Assembly: GCF_019753765.1 (NCBI RefSeq)
Contig: NZ_JAIJZW010000001.1
Span: 43,127-107,126 of the forward strand
Reading direction: 5' to 3'
DNA from: Microbacterium marinilacus
Lineage (GTDB): Bacteria; Actinomycetota; Actinomycetes; Actinomycetales; Microbacteriaceae
DNA: 64,000 nucleotides
Part shown: positions 44,304 to 52,634 of the stretch, piece after piece
Position numbering within the stretch: the first letter of the stretch is position 1
Layout: each line of letters opens with the position of its first letter
Notes under the pieces: model-generated
What the model was told of the DNA's origin: nothing
What the model saw: only the letters and a program-made list of their open reading frames with translations
Database searches by the model: none
Made by a program: the position numbers and the translations under genes

Positions 44304-45926
44304 ATGACCGACACCCAGACCACGACCGCAGACCCGGCCGCCGACCGCAGGCGGCTGCGCCGGCAGCGGCAGGCGCACGACCTCGCCGAGCGGGCGGGAG
44401 GCGGCATCCGACCGCTCGTCCTGAAGCTGGTGCTGCTCGGCGTCGTCGATGCGATCGCCGTGTACGCCGTGCTCGTGCTGATCGGGTTCGAGCAGTGGCT
44501 GGTGATGGGCATCGTCGTCGCCGTCGCGGCACTCGTCAACTGGATCTACTTCTCCCGCCGCACCCTGCCGGCGAAGTACCTCACGCCGGGCGTCATCTTC
44601 CTCGTGCTGTTCCAGGTGTTCGTCCTGCTGTACACGGGATACGTCGCCTTCACCAACTACGGCACCGGCCACAACGGCACCAAGGAGCAGGCGGTCGCCT
44701 CGCTCATGGCGTCCGCGCTCGAGCGGGTGCCCGACTCGCCGACCTACCCCGTCACCGTCGTCGAGCAGGGCGGCGCGCTCGGCCTGCTCGTCACGACGCC
44801 GGAGGGGGAGGCGCTGGTCGGCACGACCGAGCAGCCGTTGCAGGAGGTCGAGGGCGCGGAGTTCGACGGCGCGAAGGCGGCCTCGGCCCCGGGGTGGACG
44901 ACCCTGCAGTTCGCCCAGGTGCTGCAGCGCCAGAACGAGGTCACCGCCCTGTCGGTGCCGTACTCGGAGGACCCGAACGACGGCGCCATCCGGACACCGG
45001 ACGGGACCAGCGGCTACCGCTACACCTCGGCGCTCGAGTACGACGAGCAGGCCGGCACCCTCACGAACGGCGAGACCGGCGTCGTGTATCGCGACACCGG
45101 GGTCGGCGCCTTCACCGCCGACGACGGAACGCAGCTGATGCCCGGCTGGCAGATCACCGTCGGCTTCGACAACTTCGTCCGTGCCGTCACCGATCAGCGT
45201 CTGGCGGGGCCGCTCGTCTACGTCACCCTGTGGACGTTCGCCTTCGCGCTGATCTCGGTCGCGTCGACGTTCTTCCTCGGGCTCTTCCTCGCCATCACGT
45301 TCAACAACGCGCGCATGCGCAGTCGCGCGGTCTACCGCGTGCTGATGATCCTGCCGTACGCCATCCCGTCGTTCCTGTCGGCCCTGGTGTGGGCGGGCAT
45401 GATGAACCAGAGCTTCGGCTTCCTCAACCAGGTGATCTTCGCGGGCGCCTCGATCCCGTGGCTGACCGATCCGATCATGGCCAAGGTCTCGATCCTGATC
45501 GTCAACCTGTGGCTCGGCTTCCCCTACATGTTCCTGGTGTGCACCGGCGCCCTGCAGTCGATCCCCGACGAGCTGCAGGAGGCGGCGACGGTCGACGGAG
45601 CGCGGCCGTGGGCGGTGTTTCGGCTGATCAAGCTGCCGCTGCTGCTGGTGAGCGTCGCACCGCTGCTGATCGCATCGTTCGCGTTCAACTTCAACAACTT
45701 CAACGTCGTCTACATGCTCACCGACGGCGGTCCGCGAGACTCGGCCGCGCCGATCCCGGTCGGGCACACCGACATCCTGATCTCGATGGTCTACAAGGTC
45801 GCGTTCACGGGGCAGACGCGTGACTACGGCCTCGCCAGCGCGTACTCGATCATCATCTTCGTCGTGGTCGCGGTCATCTCCGTGATCGCCTTCCGCCGCA
45901 CCAAGTCGCTCGAGGAGCTGAACTGA
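44304..45926 (+). CDS. Maltodextrin ABC permease (MalF-like)
   Basis: 540 aa. Several N-terminal spans, then a large extracytoplasmic P2-type loop (about 120-290), then the permease core. The coupling EAA motif is EAATVDGARPWAVFRLIKLP. The long loop is a MalF hallmark. The stop overlaps malG (TGATG). Confidence 0.9.
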   Translation: MTDTQTTTADPAADRRRLRRQRQAHDLAERAGGGIRPLVLKLVLLGVVDAIAVYAVLVLIGFEQWLVMGIVVAVAALVNWIYFSRRTLPAKYLTPGVIFLVLFQVFVLLYTGYVAFTNYGTGHNGTKEQAVASLMASALERVPDSPTYPVTVVEQGGALGLLVTTPEGEALVGTTEQPLQEVEGAEFDGAKAASAPGWTTLQFAQVLQRQNEVTALSVPYSEDPNDGAIRTPDGTSGYRYTSALEYDEQAGTLTNGETGVVYRDTGVGAFTADDGTQLMPGWQITVGFDNFVRAVTDQRLAGPLVYVTLWTFAFALISVASTFFLGLFLAITFNNARMRSRAVYRVLMILPYAIPSFLSALVWAGMMNQSFGFLNQVIFAGASIPWLTDPIMAKVSILIVNLWLGFPYMFLVCTGALQSIPDELQEAATVDGARPWAVFRLIKLPLLLVSVAPLLIASFAFNFNNFNVVYMLTDGGPRDSAAPIPVGHTDILISMVYKVAFTGQTRDYGLASAYSIIIFVVVAVISVIAFRRTKSLEELN

Positions 45927-46828
45927 TGGCCACCGTCGTGGATGTCCCCGTCCCGCAGCGATCGACGCGGGGGCGCTCGCTCGGGCGCTGGTTCGCCGAT
46001 CTCGGCTGGCGTCACGTCGTGGGCGTCATCGTCACCGCGTTCTCGCTGCTGCCGATCGTGTTCGTGATCTCGAGCTCGCTGAACCCGCAGGGGACGCTGA
46101 CCGGGTCGAACGCGCTGTTCTCGCAGATCGGCGTCGACAGTTACGTCCGCATCCTGACCGATCCGAAGGTGCCGTTCCTGGCCTGGTTCGGCAACACGCT
46201 GATCATCGCGGGCGTCACGGCGATCTCGACGGTGTTCCTGGGTGCGCTCGCCGCATATGCGTTCTCGCGCATGCGGTTCACGGGCCGGCGCTTCGGTCTG
46301 ATCACGATCGTCGTCGTGCAGATGTTCCCGCAGCTGCTCGCCGTGGTGGCGATCTTCCTGCTGCTGAGCGCGATCGGCGACTGGTTCCCGGCGATCGGCC
46401 TGAACAGCCGCCTCGGCCTGATCCTCGTCTATCTCGGCGGCGCGCTCGGCGTGAACACCTACCTGATGTACGGCTTCTTCAACACGGTGCCCCAGTCGAT
46501 CGACGAGGCGGCCAAGATCGACGGCGCGAGCCACGTGCGCGTGTTCTTCACGATCATCCTCCGGCTCGTGGCGCCCATCCTCGCGGTCGTCGCGCTGCTG
46601 TCGTTCATCGCGACGGTCAACGAGTTCGTGGTGGCGTCGGTCGTGCTGATCGACACCGAGAACCAGACCCTGGCGGTGGGGCTGACGAAGCTGGTCTCCA
46701 ACCCCCGCTACGCCGACTGGAGCGCGTTCTCCGCGGGCGCGGTGATGGCGGCGCTGCCGGTCGTGGCGCTGTTCCTGTTCCTGCAGAAGTACATCGTGGG
46801 CGGTCTCACGGCGGGCGCCGTCAAGTAG
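45926..46828 (+). CDS. Maltodextrin ABC permease (MalG-like)
   Basis: 300 aa, about six spans. The EAA loop is EAAKIDGASHVRVFFTIILR; the C-terminus QKYIVGGLTAGAVK is the classical MalG/MalC end that contacts the ATPase. No MalK/MsmX-type ATPase gene is in the window, so the ATPase must come from elsewhere. Confidence 0.9.
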   Translation: MATVVDVPVPQRSTRGRSLGRWFADLGWRHVVGVIVTAFSLLPIVFVISSSLNPQGTLTGSNALFSQIGVDSYVRILTDPKVPFLAWFGNTLIIAGVTAISTVFLGALAAYAFSRMRFTGRRFGLITIVVVQMFPQLLAVVAIFLLLSAIGDWFPAIGLNSRLGLILVYLGGALGVNTYLMYGFFNTVPQSIDEAAKIDGASHVRVFFTIILRLVAPILAVVALLSFIATVNEFVVASVVLIDTENQTLAVGLTKLVSNPRYADWSAFSAGAVMAALPVVALFLFLQKYIVGGLTAGAVK

Positions 46829-46833
46829 GGCCG

Positions 46834-46839
46834 TAGGCT
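46834..46839 (+). promoter_or_regulatory. -10 box TAGGCT, leaderless start of the hydrolase gene
   Basis: 6 nt to the GTG at 46846, lying in the 17-bp gap after malG. Confidence 0.6.
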
Positions 46840-46845
46840 GGCCGG

Positions 46846-47841
46846 GTGTCAGACGGCTGGGTCACCGACGTCCTCGGCGAGGGCTACGAGCGGCTGACGC
46901 TGCCGCTCCGCCCCGACGAGGAGGGCGAGGTCGTCGCGACGGTCGTGCGACACCTCCCGACGCCGCGTCGGCCGGGGCGACCCCGACGTCTGCTCGAGGA
47001 CGTCGACGTGCTGTACGTGCACGGCTGGTCCGACTACTTCTTCCAGCGTCGGCTCGCCCGGTTCTGGGCGGACCGCGGAGCGCGCTTCTTCGCGCTGGAC
47101 CTGCGCAAGTACGGCCGGAGCCTGCGCGAATGGCAGACCCCGGGATACGTCGCCGACCTCGAGACCTACGACGAGGACATCCGTGCGGCCCTCGACGCCC
47201 GCGGGCCGTCGACGGGGCGCCGGCTGGTGCTGCTCGGCCACTCGACCGGCGGACTGGTGCTGAGCCTCTGGGCGGCGCGCCACCCGCGGGAGGTGTCGGC
47301 GCTCGTGCTCAACAGCCCGTGGCTGGAGTTCCAGCTCAGCGCGGTGGCGCGAGCCGCCCTGTCTCCTGTGGTGGAGCTGCGCGCGCGGCTGCGGCCGCTC
47401 GACGCCATCCGCGTCACCGACCACGGGTTCTACGCACGGGCGCAGGAGGAGGCCGCCGATCCCGAAGACCCGGTCTCGATCGACGCGTCGTGGCGCCCGG
47501 TGGGCGGCTTCCCCGTGTACGCCGGATGGCTCGACGCGATCCTGGCGGGGCACACGGCTGTGTCGAAGGGGCTGGGCATCCCGGCGCCGGTGTGCGTCCT
47601 TCTCTCCGCACGCAGCACGCTGCCGACGCGATGGAGCGACGACCTCACGCGGTCGGACACCGTCCTGTTCGTCGACGACATCGCGCGGGCGGCGCTGCGG
47701 CTGGGGAGGTCCGTCACGGTCGAGCGGATCGAGGGGTCGCTGCACGACGTCTTCCTCTCGCGTCCCGAGGCGCGCGTGGACGCCTACGAGCGCCTGGACC
47801 GGTGGGCGCGCGGGTTCGCTGCATCCCGGCCGCGCGGCTGA
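46846..47841 (+). CDS. Alpha/beta hydrolase (serine aminopeptidase S33-like/lysophospholipase type)
   Basis: 331 aa. Oxyanion region VDVLYVHGWSDYFFQRRLAR, nucleophile elbow GHSTGG, Asp and His candidates in DTVLFVDDIARAA and SLHDVFLS. No signal peptide. The pattern resembles monoacylglycerol lipase/S33 cytosolic hydrolases. The substrate is unknown and no link to maltose use is evident; it has its own promoter box. Confidence 0.82.
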   Translation: MSDGWVTDVLGEGYERLTLPLRPDEEGEVVATVVRHLPTPRRPGRPRRLLEDVDVLYVHGWSDYFFQRRLARFWADRGARFFALDLRKYGRSLREWQTPGYVADLETYDEDIRAALDARGPSTGRRLVLLGHSTGGLVLSLWAARHPREVSALVLNSPWLEFQLSAVARAALSPVVELRARLRPLDAIRVTDHGFYARAQEEAADPEDPVSIDASWRPVGGFPVYAGWLDAILAGHTAVSKGLGIPAPVCVLLSARSTLPTRWSDDLTRSDTVLFVDDIARAALRLGRSVTVERIEGSLHDVFLSRPEARVDAYERLDRWARGFAASRPRG

Positions 47842-47869
47842 GGCTCCGCGCTGCTCGAGGCCGGGGAGG

Positions 47870-47885
47870 GGCGGAGGACTCCGCC
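47870..47885. terminator. Bidirectional hairpin between the hydrolase and GntR genes
   Basis: GGCGGAG-GA-CTCCGCC, 7-bp perfect arms, 2 bp before the GntR stop codon and 29 bp after the hydrolase stop. Confidence 0.5.
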
Positions 47886-47887
47886 GC

Positions 47888-48511
47888 TCACACGCCGAAC
47901 TGGGCGCGCACGAGTCGCTCGGCCGCTCCGGCGTCACGCGCGGTGATCGCCTCGCGCAGGCGCGCGTAGTTGTCGTGCAGCTCCGCGTCCGGGGCGACGG
48001 GGCCGACGTGGTGCAGGTTGCGCCGGAGCGCGAGGTCGAAGTCCTTGAGGTGCTGGCTGTAGACGTTCTCGGAAACCAGTGAGGCGATGTAGCGCGAGAA
48101 CGCGATCCTCGCGGCGATCGCCGCGTCCACATCGCCCACGGCCTCGTCCATGGCGTCCAGCAGGCGCAGCGCCTCAGCGACCTGCTCGTCCGTCATCGAG
48201 GTGAGCACGGCGTGGATCTCGATGCCGCACTTGTAGCCCGCGTAGACCAGCGAGGCCCGAACGAGCTCGTCCGTGACCTCGGTCACCCGGGTGTAGCGGC
48301 TCGGCATCATCTCGATGAGGCCGATGCGCTCGAGCCGCTGCAGGGCCTCCCGGATCGGCATGCGCGAGACGTTGAGCCTCTCGGCGAGCTCCGCGTCGCG
48401 GATGCGCTCGCCCTGCTCGAGGGTGCCGTCGATGATCGCCGCGCCGAGGTACTGGAAGACCGCGTCGGCCAGCAGCTGCTTGCTCTTCTCGAGCGGTTCG
48501 AGTGCGTCCAT
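47888..48511 (-). CDS. GntR-family regulator (FCD-type)
   Basis: 207 aa. Winged HTH at about 10-75: LGAAIIDGTLEQGERIRDAELAERLNVSRMPIREALQRLE (two consecutive FadR/FCD signatures). The C-terminal FCD helical domain is short but shows the metal-type His pattern. The ligand is unknown. Neighbouring genes give no clear target, so it may be autoregulated or act elsewhere. Confidence 0.88.
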   Translation of the reverse strand: MDALEPLEKSKQLLADAVFQYLGAAIIDGTLEQGERIRDAELAERLNVSRMPIREALQRLERIGLIEMMPSRYTRVTEVTDELVRASLVYAGYKCGIEIHAVLTSMTDEQVAEALRLLDAMDEAVGDVDAAIAARIAFSRYIASLVSENVYSQHLKDFDLALRRNLHHVGPVAPDAELHDNYARLREAITARDAGAAERLVRAQFGV

Positions 48512-48663
48512 GCGTGGGTCCGCGGCCTCAGCCGCGCTCGCAGACGGGGCCGGCGATCGTGCTCATGCGGGGATCATCGCACACCAGGTTGAGTCGGCCC
48601 TTTGTGCGGGCTGACGGAATCCGATGTGATGGGACGAGCCCCGTCGCTCTTCGTGGGAGCGCG

Positions 48664-48942
48664 TCAGAGGTCGTACATGCCGCCGTACGGCGCACCCAGG
48701 TCGCCCGTGTCGCGCGCGTCGAACTGGACGGTCTCCAACGAGATCACCACGCGCGTGGCGGCCGTCATCAGCACGCTCACCTGACGGTTGCCGACCTCGG
48801 TGAAGTCGACGAACCTGCCGCCGGCCTGGACCGCCTCCTCGATGCGTGCGCGCAGCTGCCGGATGTCCTGGTCCTGTGCGAGGTAGTAGCTGCGGGCATC
48901 GATGGCGATCTCGGAACGGATCATGGTCTGCAGGTGGCTCAC
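48664..48942 (-). CDS. 92-aa conserved protein, paralogue A
   Basis: Unrecognised family. Contains ARSYYLAQDQDIRQLRARIE, FVDFTEVGNRQVSVLMT, and ends DTGDLGAPYGGMYDL. It is closely similar along its whole length to the 92-aa protein at 49542, with the same length. GTG at 48942 is chosen from a TACGCT box 7 nt upstream; a longer frame exists. Soluble, with no signal or span. The regular FTEVGNR...SV pattern suggests a small beta-alpha fold. Confidence 0.75.
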   Translation of the reverse strand: MSHLQTMIRSEIAIDARSYYLAQDQDIRQLRARIEEAVQAGGRFVDFTEVGNRQVSVLMTAATRVVISLETVQFDARDTGDLGAPYGGMYDL

Positions 48943-48949
48943 CGGAGCC

Positions 48950-48955
48950 AGCGTA
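48950..48955 (-). promoter_or_regulatory. -10 box TACGCT before paralogue A
   Basis: 7 nt to the GTG at 48942 on the minus strand. Confidence 0.5.
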
Positions 48956-49034
48956 GGCGCCGCCGCCCACACGAGTCACGGTCGCGCGCCATCTCACAGC
49001 GGGCGCTAAGGGGCGCTGGGCCTGGCCGAGCCGA

Positions 49035-49382
49035 TCACTCGGCCAGCACGCGCGCGCGGGCGGCTGCGTGCTCTTCGGCGGTGATCGACCCGGAGGAGCG
49101 GAGGCGATCGAGCTCGGCGAGCCGCTCCTGCGTGCTGCGCCCGGCGGGCCGCAGCAGATCGCTCTGCATCACCCGCGCGGCGAGGTCGGCCTGGATCGTG
49201 TCGGGGTCCTGGCCGGCACGACGCAGTGCCCGCCTGCTGCGGATCGTCGCATAGATGACGTAGGCGAACACGGCGACGACGATCACCGCGATCACCCCGA
49301 AGACGATCGGGAACCAGGAGGCCATCCCCATCCCCACCCCCATCCCCGTCGCGGCGGTCATCGGGCCGGTAGGAGTCAACAT
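49035..49382 (-). CDS. SHOCT-domain membrane protein
   Basis: 115 aa. A Met/Gly-rich N-terminus and one membrane span (about 22-45, WFPIVFGVIAVIVVAVFAYVIY) are followed by a basic segment and a C-terminal SHOCT motif (QERLAELDRLRSSGSITAEEHAAARARVL), which often mediates oligomerisation. ATG at 49382 is preferred because a TACGGT box lies 7 nt upstream and overlaps the alternative GTG at 49391. Confidence 0.8.
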   Translation of the reverse strand: MLTPTGPMTAATGMGVGMGMASWFPIVFGVIAVIVVAVFAYVIYATIRSRRALRRAGQDPDTIQADLAARVMQSDLLRPAGRSTQERLAELDRLRSSGSITAEEHAAARARVLAE

Positions 49383-49389
49383 GCGCCCC

Positions 49390-49395
49390 ACCGTA
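49390..49395 (-). promoter_or_regulatory. -10 box TACGGT, leaderless start of the SHOCT gene
   Basis: 7 nt to the ATG at 49382 on the minus strand. Confidence 0.5.
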
Positions 49396-49528
49396 GCGAT
49401 CCCTCGCGCGGATCACGCCGGGGTTGACAGCTCGTCGTTCGTCCCTCGGAGCCCGCTGACGCAATGCACGCGCAGTACCGATCCGAGTGCGCTGGCGCAA
49501 CCCCGGTACGGGCCGCGATCGCCGTGGC

Positions 49529-49534
49529 TACTCT
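49529..49534 (+). promoter_or_regulatory. -10 box TACTCT before paralogue B
   Basis: 7 nt to the ATG at 49542, which sets the start within a longer frame. Confidence 0.5.
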
Positions 49535-49541
49535 CGGGACG

Positions 49542-49820
49542 ATGAGCGACATGAAGACGATGGTGCGGACGGAGATCTCCGTGAACGGCCGAAGCTACTA
49601 CCTCGCCCAGGACCAGGACGCGCGATCGCTGCGCGCCGGCATGGAGGGTGCCGTGCGGGCCGGCGGCGGCTTCGTCGAGTTCACGGAGGTGGGCAACCGC
49701 GTCGTGAGCGTGATCGTCACGCCCGCCTCGCAGGTGGTGTTCACCACCGAGACCGTTCAGTTCGACGAGCGGGACACGGGAGACCTGGGGGTCCCCTACG
49801 GGGGCCTGTACGACCTCTAG
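49542..49820 (+). CDS. 92-aa conserved protein, paralogue B
   Basis: Same length and pattern as the protein at 48664: VNGRSYYLAQDQDARSLRAG, FVEFTEVGNRVVSVIVT, VQFDERDTGDLGVPYGGLYDL. Both share a leaderless-type promoter. Opposite orientation to paralogue A, with the SHOCT gene between them. Family unknown to me. Confidence 0.75.
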   Translation: MSDMKTMVRTEISVNGRSYYLAQDQDARSLRAGMEGAVRAGGGFVEFTEVGNRVVSVIVTPASQVVFTTETVQFDERDTGDLGVPYGGLYDL

Positions 49821-49967
49821 CGGCGCGCGCCCGCGGGAGAGGATCGATCGGGCGCTGCGACGGCCCGCGTGGACGGATCGTCCACAGGCCTTGACACGAT
49901 CCCGCGGGTGGTCTGTGATCGGCACATCGGTTCGCTTCCACACGCGGCCGGCGGGGGAGACGTCCAC

Positions 49968-50180
49968 ATGGCTGCCGTGCTCATCGCTGCGAAGATCATC
50001 ACGATCATCGGAGGGCTCAACTGGGGCCTGATCGGCGTCTTCGACTACAACGTCGTCGACGGCCTCCTCGGCGAGGGCTCGGTCGCCTCGCGCATCCTCT
50101 ACGTCGTCGTGGGCGTCGCGGCAGTCGTCACCGTCGTCGATCTGTTCACCGCGCGCTACATCGGCGGACCCGGGGAGTGA
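49968..50180 (+). CDS. DUF378-family small membrane protein
   Basis: 70 aa with two spans. KIITIIGGLNWGLIGVFDYNVVD is the recognisable DUF378 signature; the second span is SRILYVVVGVAAVVTVVDLF. ATG at 49968 follows GGGGGAGA. Function unknown; often found with general stress genes. Confidence 0.85.
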   Translation: MAAVLIAAKIITIIGGLNWGLIGVFDYNVVDGLLGEGSVASRILYVVVGVAAVVTVVDLFTARYIGGPGE

Positions 50181-50311
50181 GAAAGCGCCCCCGACGGCGC
50201 GGGCGGGCACCCGTCGTCGGGCCGAGTGTCCACCGATCGCCTGTTGGACCTCTCCTCCGCGATCCCGGCGCGGGCATCGTGGGCGACGATTGTCCTGTCG
50301 AAAGGTCCCCC

Positions 50312-50677
50312 ATGGACGACAAGGTCAGCTTCACCGACGCCCTCGACGGGCTCACCGAGTTCTGGTCCCAGAAGGTGCTGGCCGAGGCCAACGGCACCCT
50401 CATCAAGGTCGCCAAGGGCACAGGGTCGACGACGTGGCACCACCACGACGACCAGGACGAGACCTTCATCCTCATCGAGGGCGATCTCACCGTGCAGCTC
50501 CGCGACCGCGATGTCGTCCTCGGCCCGGGCGACGTGTTCGTGGTGCCGCGCGGTGTGGAGCACTGCCCGGTGACGGCGTCGGAGGCACGCTTCATCATCC
50601 TCGGCACGAGCGTCACGTCGAACGCCGCGGGCGGCAAGCCCGATTGGAGCGTCGGCGGGGGCGTGCCCGCCCCCTGA
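50312..50677 (+). CDS. Cupin-domain protein
   Basis: 121 aa single cupin. Metal-type motif 1 is TTWHHHDDQDETFILIEGDL and motif 2 PGDVFVVPRGVEHCP. Of this type are many small mannose-6-phosphate-isomerase-like cupins. Substrate unknown. It sits alone between small genes. Confidence 0.85.
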   Translation: MDDKVSFTDALDGLTEFWSQKVLAEANGTLIKVAKGTGSTTWHHHDDQDETFILIEGDLTVQLRDRDVVLGPGDVFVVPRGVEHCPVTASEARFIILGTSVTSNAAGGKPDWSVGGGVPAP

Positions 50678-50851
50678 GCCGTCGGCAGGAGCCGCTGGCC
50701 TTCAGCGGGGCACGGGCGTCCGGCCGGCGTTCGCCGTCGTGCGCAGCAAGATCCATCCTGCGGGGGAGGCCGGAGGCACTCGAACCTGATGAAGTGTGTT
50801 TGCGGGCTCTCCGCACGATGCCCGCAAGATGCGATACCTGAAAGAGGACAC

Positions 50852-51082
50852 ATGCACGACCAGAACACTTCCCGGCTGCGTCTGACCCTGCGGCTGATCT
50901 CGGTGGCCGCGATCGTGGGCATCTGCGCCGCCGCCGTCTGGTTCGGCTTCGCCGCCGTCGACGGATCGGGAGGGCAGATGGTCGGTGCCAGCGCTTTGGC
51001 GGCTGCCCTGGGCAGCGGCTGGTCCGGGGCCTTCGCCGCCATCAGCGCGAAGCTGAAGACGGCGGGCGCCGCATCTGCCTGA
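50852..51082 (+). CDS. Small hypothetical membrane protein
   Basis: 76 aa. Two hydrophobic segments (about 13-35 and 43-66) with SVAAIVGICAAAVWFGFAAV and MVGASALAAALGSGWSGAF, and a basic end. ATG at 50852 follows GAAAGAGGA. No family recognised. Confidence 0.65.
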   Translation: MHDQNTSRLRLTLRLISVAAIVGICAAAVWFGFAAVDGSGGQMVGASALAAALGSGWSGAFAAISAKLKTAGAASA

Positions 51083-51098
51083 CCTTCGGACCGGAATC

Positions 51099-51548
51099 GT
51101 GACGTCAGCAGGCGGGAAGCGCCCACCCGACGACCCGAACGAGGCACTCGGGCGACTGGCGGGGCGTCGGCTGAACGCCGTCGTGTTCTCGATGGACATC
51201 GTGATGCTCTGGTTCGACGGCGATGAGGGCACCACCCGGAACATCTCTCTGAACTGCGACTACTTGCCCACCGTCGAGCGAGAGGGCTCGCGGTGGCGGA
51301 ACGGGGACCTGGGCTACGCCGACGCGCTGCGAAGCTTCATTCCCGAGGTCGTGACCGGAACCGTGGACCAGACCGGTATCGGCCTGGTCGTGGCTTTCGC
51401 ATCCGGGCGGATCATCGTTCACCCGGAGCCCGAGGAGAACTGGGGGTTCGAGATCGCCTCGCTGAACGGCTTCGCAGACGACAGCGTCATGATCTGGCGC
51501 CCCGGTGAAGCCAGCTTCGAAGACATCCGGTACGACCCAGGGAGATGA
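51099..51548 (+). CDS. Hypothetical protein, first of a coupled pair
   Basis: 149 aa soluble protein: AGRRLNAVVFSMDIVMLWFD, ISLNCDYLPTVEREGS, IGLVVAFASGRIIVHPEPEE. A beta-rich sequence like the DUF6188-type proteins seen beside toxin/immunity genes; that resemblance is from memory and weak. GTG at 51099. The stop overlaps the next ATG (ATGA). Codon choice is less strictly GC-ending than in the men genes. Confidence 0.6.
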   Translation: MTSAGGKRPPDDPNEALGRLAGRRLNAVVFSMDIVMLWFDGDEGTTRNISLNCDYLPTVEREGSRWRNGDLGYADALRSFIPEVVTGTVDQTGIGLVVAFASGRIIVHPEPEENWGFEIASLNGFADDSVMIWRPGEASFEDIRYDPGR

Positions 51549-52009
51549 GACGCGCGGTCCCGATGATCCCTCGCCAGTCACCGGGCTACCCGCATAGTCC
51601 GACTAGCGCCACTCAACTGCGCATCGGCGACCTCGTCCCGGTCTCCGATCCGAGCGGGCGGTGGACATGCCTTCAGGTCATCGAGCTCAAGCCGCGCGCC
51701 CGCGCGAGCTGGGTGGCTGCCCTCCTGCCCTGGCGGGATACATACGAGCCCACGGCCGACGACGTCCGCGATCTCGCGCCCATCCACCGCACGCTCACCG
51801 GCATCGAGGTGTTCGTCCACGGTGGGCTGAGGGCGATAGGAAACACGCCGCCGGCCGACGCGGGACAGGAACGCTTCTATGGCCCCGCGTACATCGGCAA
51901 GATGACCAACGTCTCCGGTTGGAAGGCATGCATTCGGCTCGCGCAGCACTATGCACGCACCGGAACGGTCGACCCTCGCGCCGCTCACGAGAACGCGGCC
52001 GATCGCTAG
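51545..52009 (+). CDS. Hypothetical protein, second of the pair (Imm26-like shape)
   Basis: 154 aa. TQLRIGDLVPVSDPSGRWTC begins a small beta-barrel-like region, then ASWVAALLPWRDTYEPTADDV, and GWKACIRLAQHYARTGTVDP. The N-terminal layout recalls immunity protein 26, but I cannot confirm it. ATG at 51545 is coupled to the previous stop; ATG at 51563 is possible. Confidence 0.55.
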   Translation: MRRAVPMIPRQSPGYPHSPTSATQLRIGDLVPVSDPSGRWTCLQVIELKPRARASWVAALLPWRDTYEPTADDVRDLAPIHRTLTGIEVFVHGGLRAIGNTPPADAGQERFYGPAYIGKMTNVSGWKACIRLAQHYARTGTVDPRAAHENAADR

Positions 52010-52054
52010 ACGCCGACTGCCCGAGACGACTCGGAGGGTGCCCGCTTGCGAACG

Positions 52055-52324
52055 CTAGCGCTCCTCGTGGCGTCGCAGCGCGACCACCACCTGGTCGAGG
52101 AAGTCGTCGACCTCGTCCTGGTCGTACCCGGAGCGGAACCTCGTCGAGGTGAACCGGTGGCCGGTGACGTGCTCGGCCGTGATGGGGCCGTCCGCACCGC
52201 CCTGCTCGTATCCGGCGAGCGTCGCCGCGATGCGCGTGAGCAGGTCGTCCACCTCGTCGATGACGTAGCCCGTCCGGAAAGCCGTCGTCGTGAACCTCTT
52301 CGCCGAGACGTCCGCTGCGTGCAT
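52055..52324 (-). CDS. Small protein with two DivIVA-type N-terminal motifs
   Basis: 89 aa. Two copies of the DivIVA-domain core: VSAKRFTTTAFRTGYVIDEV and TGHRFTSTRFRSGYDQDEVD, each followed by a short helix (DDLLTRIAATL; DDFLDQVVVALRR). Stand-alone repeats of this kind occur in actinobacteria; membrane-curvature or cell-pole interaction is the family theme. ATG at 52324 has GGAGGAG upstream. In the uninterrupted chromosome it would follow yajQ on the same strand. Confidence 0.75.
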   Translation of the reverse strand: MHAADVSAKRFTTTAFRTGYVIDEVDDLLTRIAATLAGYEQGGADGPITAEHVTGHRFTSTRFRSGYDQDEVDDFLDQVVVALRRHEER

Positions 52325-52418
52325 GCCGCTCCTCCGCCAATCGCGTCGATCGTCCCGCTCGGGGGCGGGCTCGGTGACGGGCACCGGCCGTCAGCGGCCA
52401 GGCCCGGAGTCTTGTCTT

Positions 52419-52434
52419 ACCGGTAGTTGATGAA
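52419..52434. repeat. attL core (16 bp)
   Basis: ACCGGTAGTTGATGAA. Read leftwards on the minus strand it encodes FINYR followed by TAA (52417-52419), the displaced original end of yajQ. Confidence 0.88.
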
Positions 52435-52540
52435 TCGCGCTCGCGAAATTGCGGGGGATAGGGTGCAATGGCGATTCGTCGCCTAACCGGGGATTTAGAC
52501 CGAGTGTATCGCAGACGTCGATAGGCCTGAGTTGGGAATC

Positions 52541-52561
52541 CTGCGGACTCTGTGCGGACTG
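52541..52561 (+). repeat. Left arm-type integrase site
   Basis: Two GCGGACT heptamers 11 bp apart (52543-52549, 52554-52560). The 21-bp block differs at only two positions from the block at 61860-61880 beside attR. Confidence 0.7.
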
Positions 52562-52575
52562 TGAGCGCCCGCCGC

Positions 52576-52634
52576 GGACAGGGTGGGACACCCGAATGTG
52601 TCCCACCCTGTCCCGCATTGTGTCCCACCCTGTC
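52576..52634. repeat. Inverted/direct iterons of ACAGGGTGGGACA
   Basis: GGACAGGGTGGGACAC (52576-52591) pairs perfectly, 16 bp, with its reverse complement at 52598-52613, loop 6 nt; the inverted arm is repeated at 52620-52634. A further copy of ACAGGGTGGGACA overlaps the start codon of the excisionase-like gene (60114-60126). Confidence 0.75.

Noticed and set aside
48664..49820. Toxin-antitoxin interpretation of the small genes
   Set aside because: The two small proteins are paralogues of one another, in separate transcription units with a SHOCT membrane gene between; no toxin fold seen.
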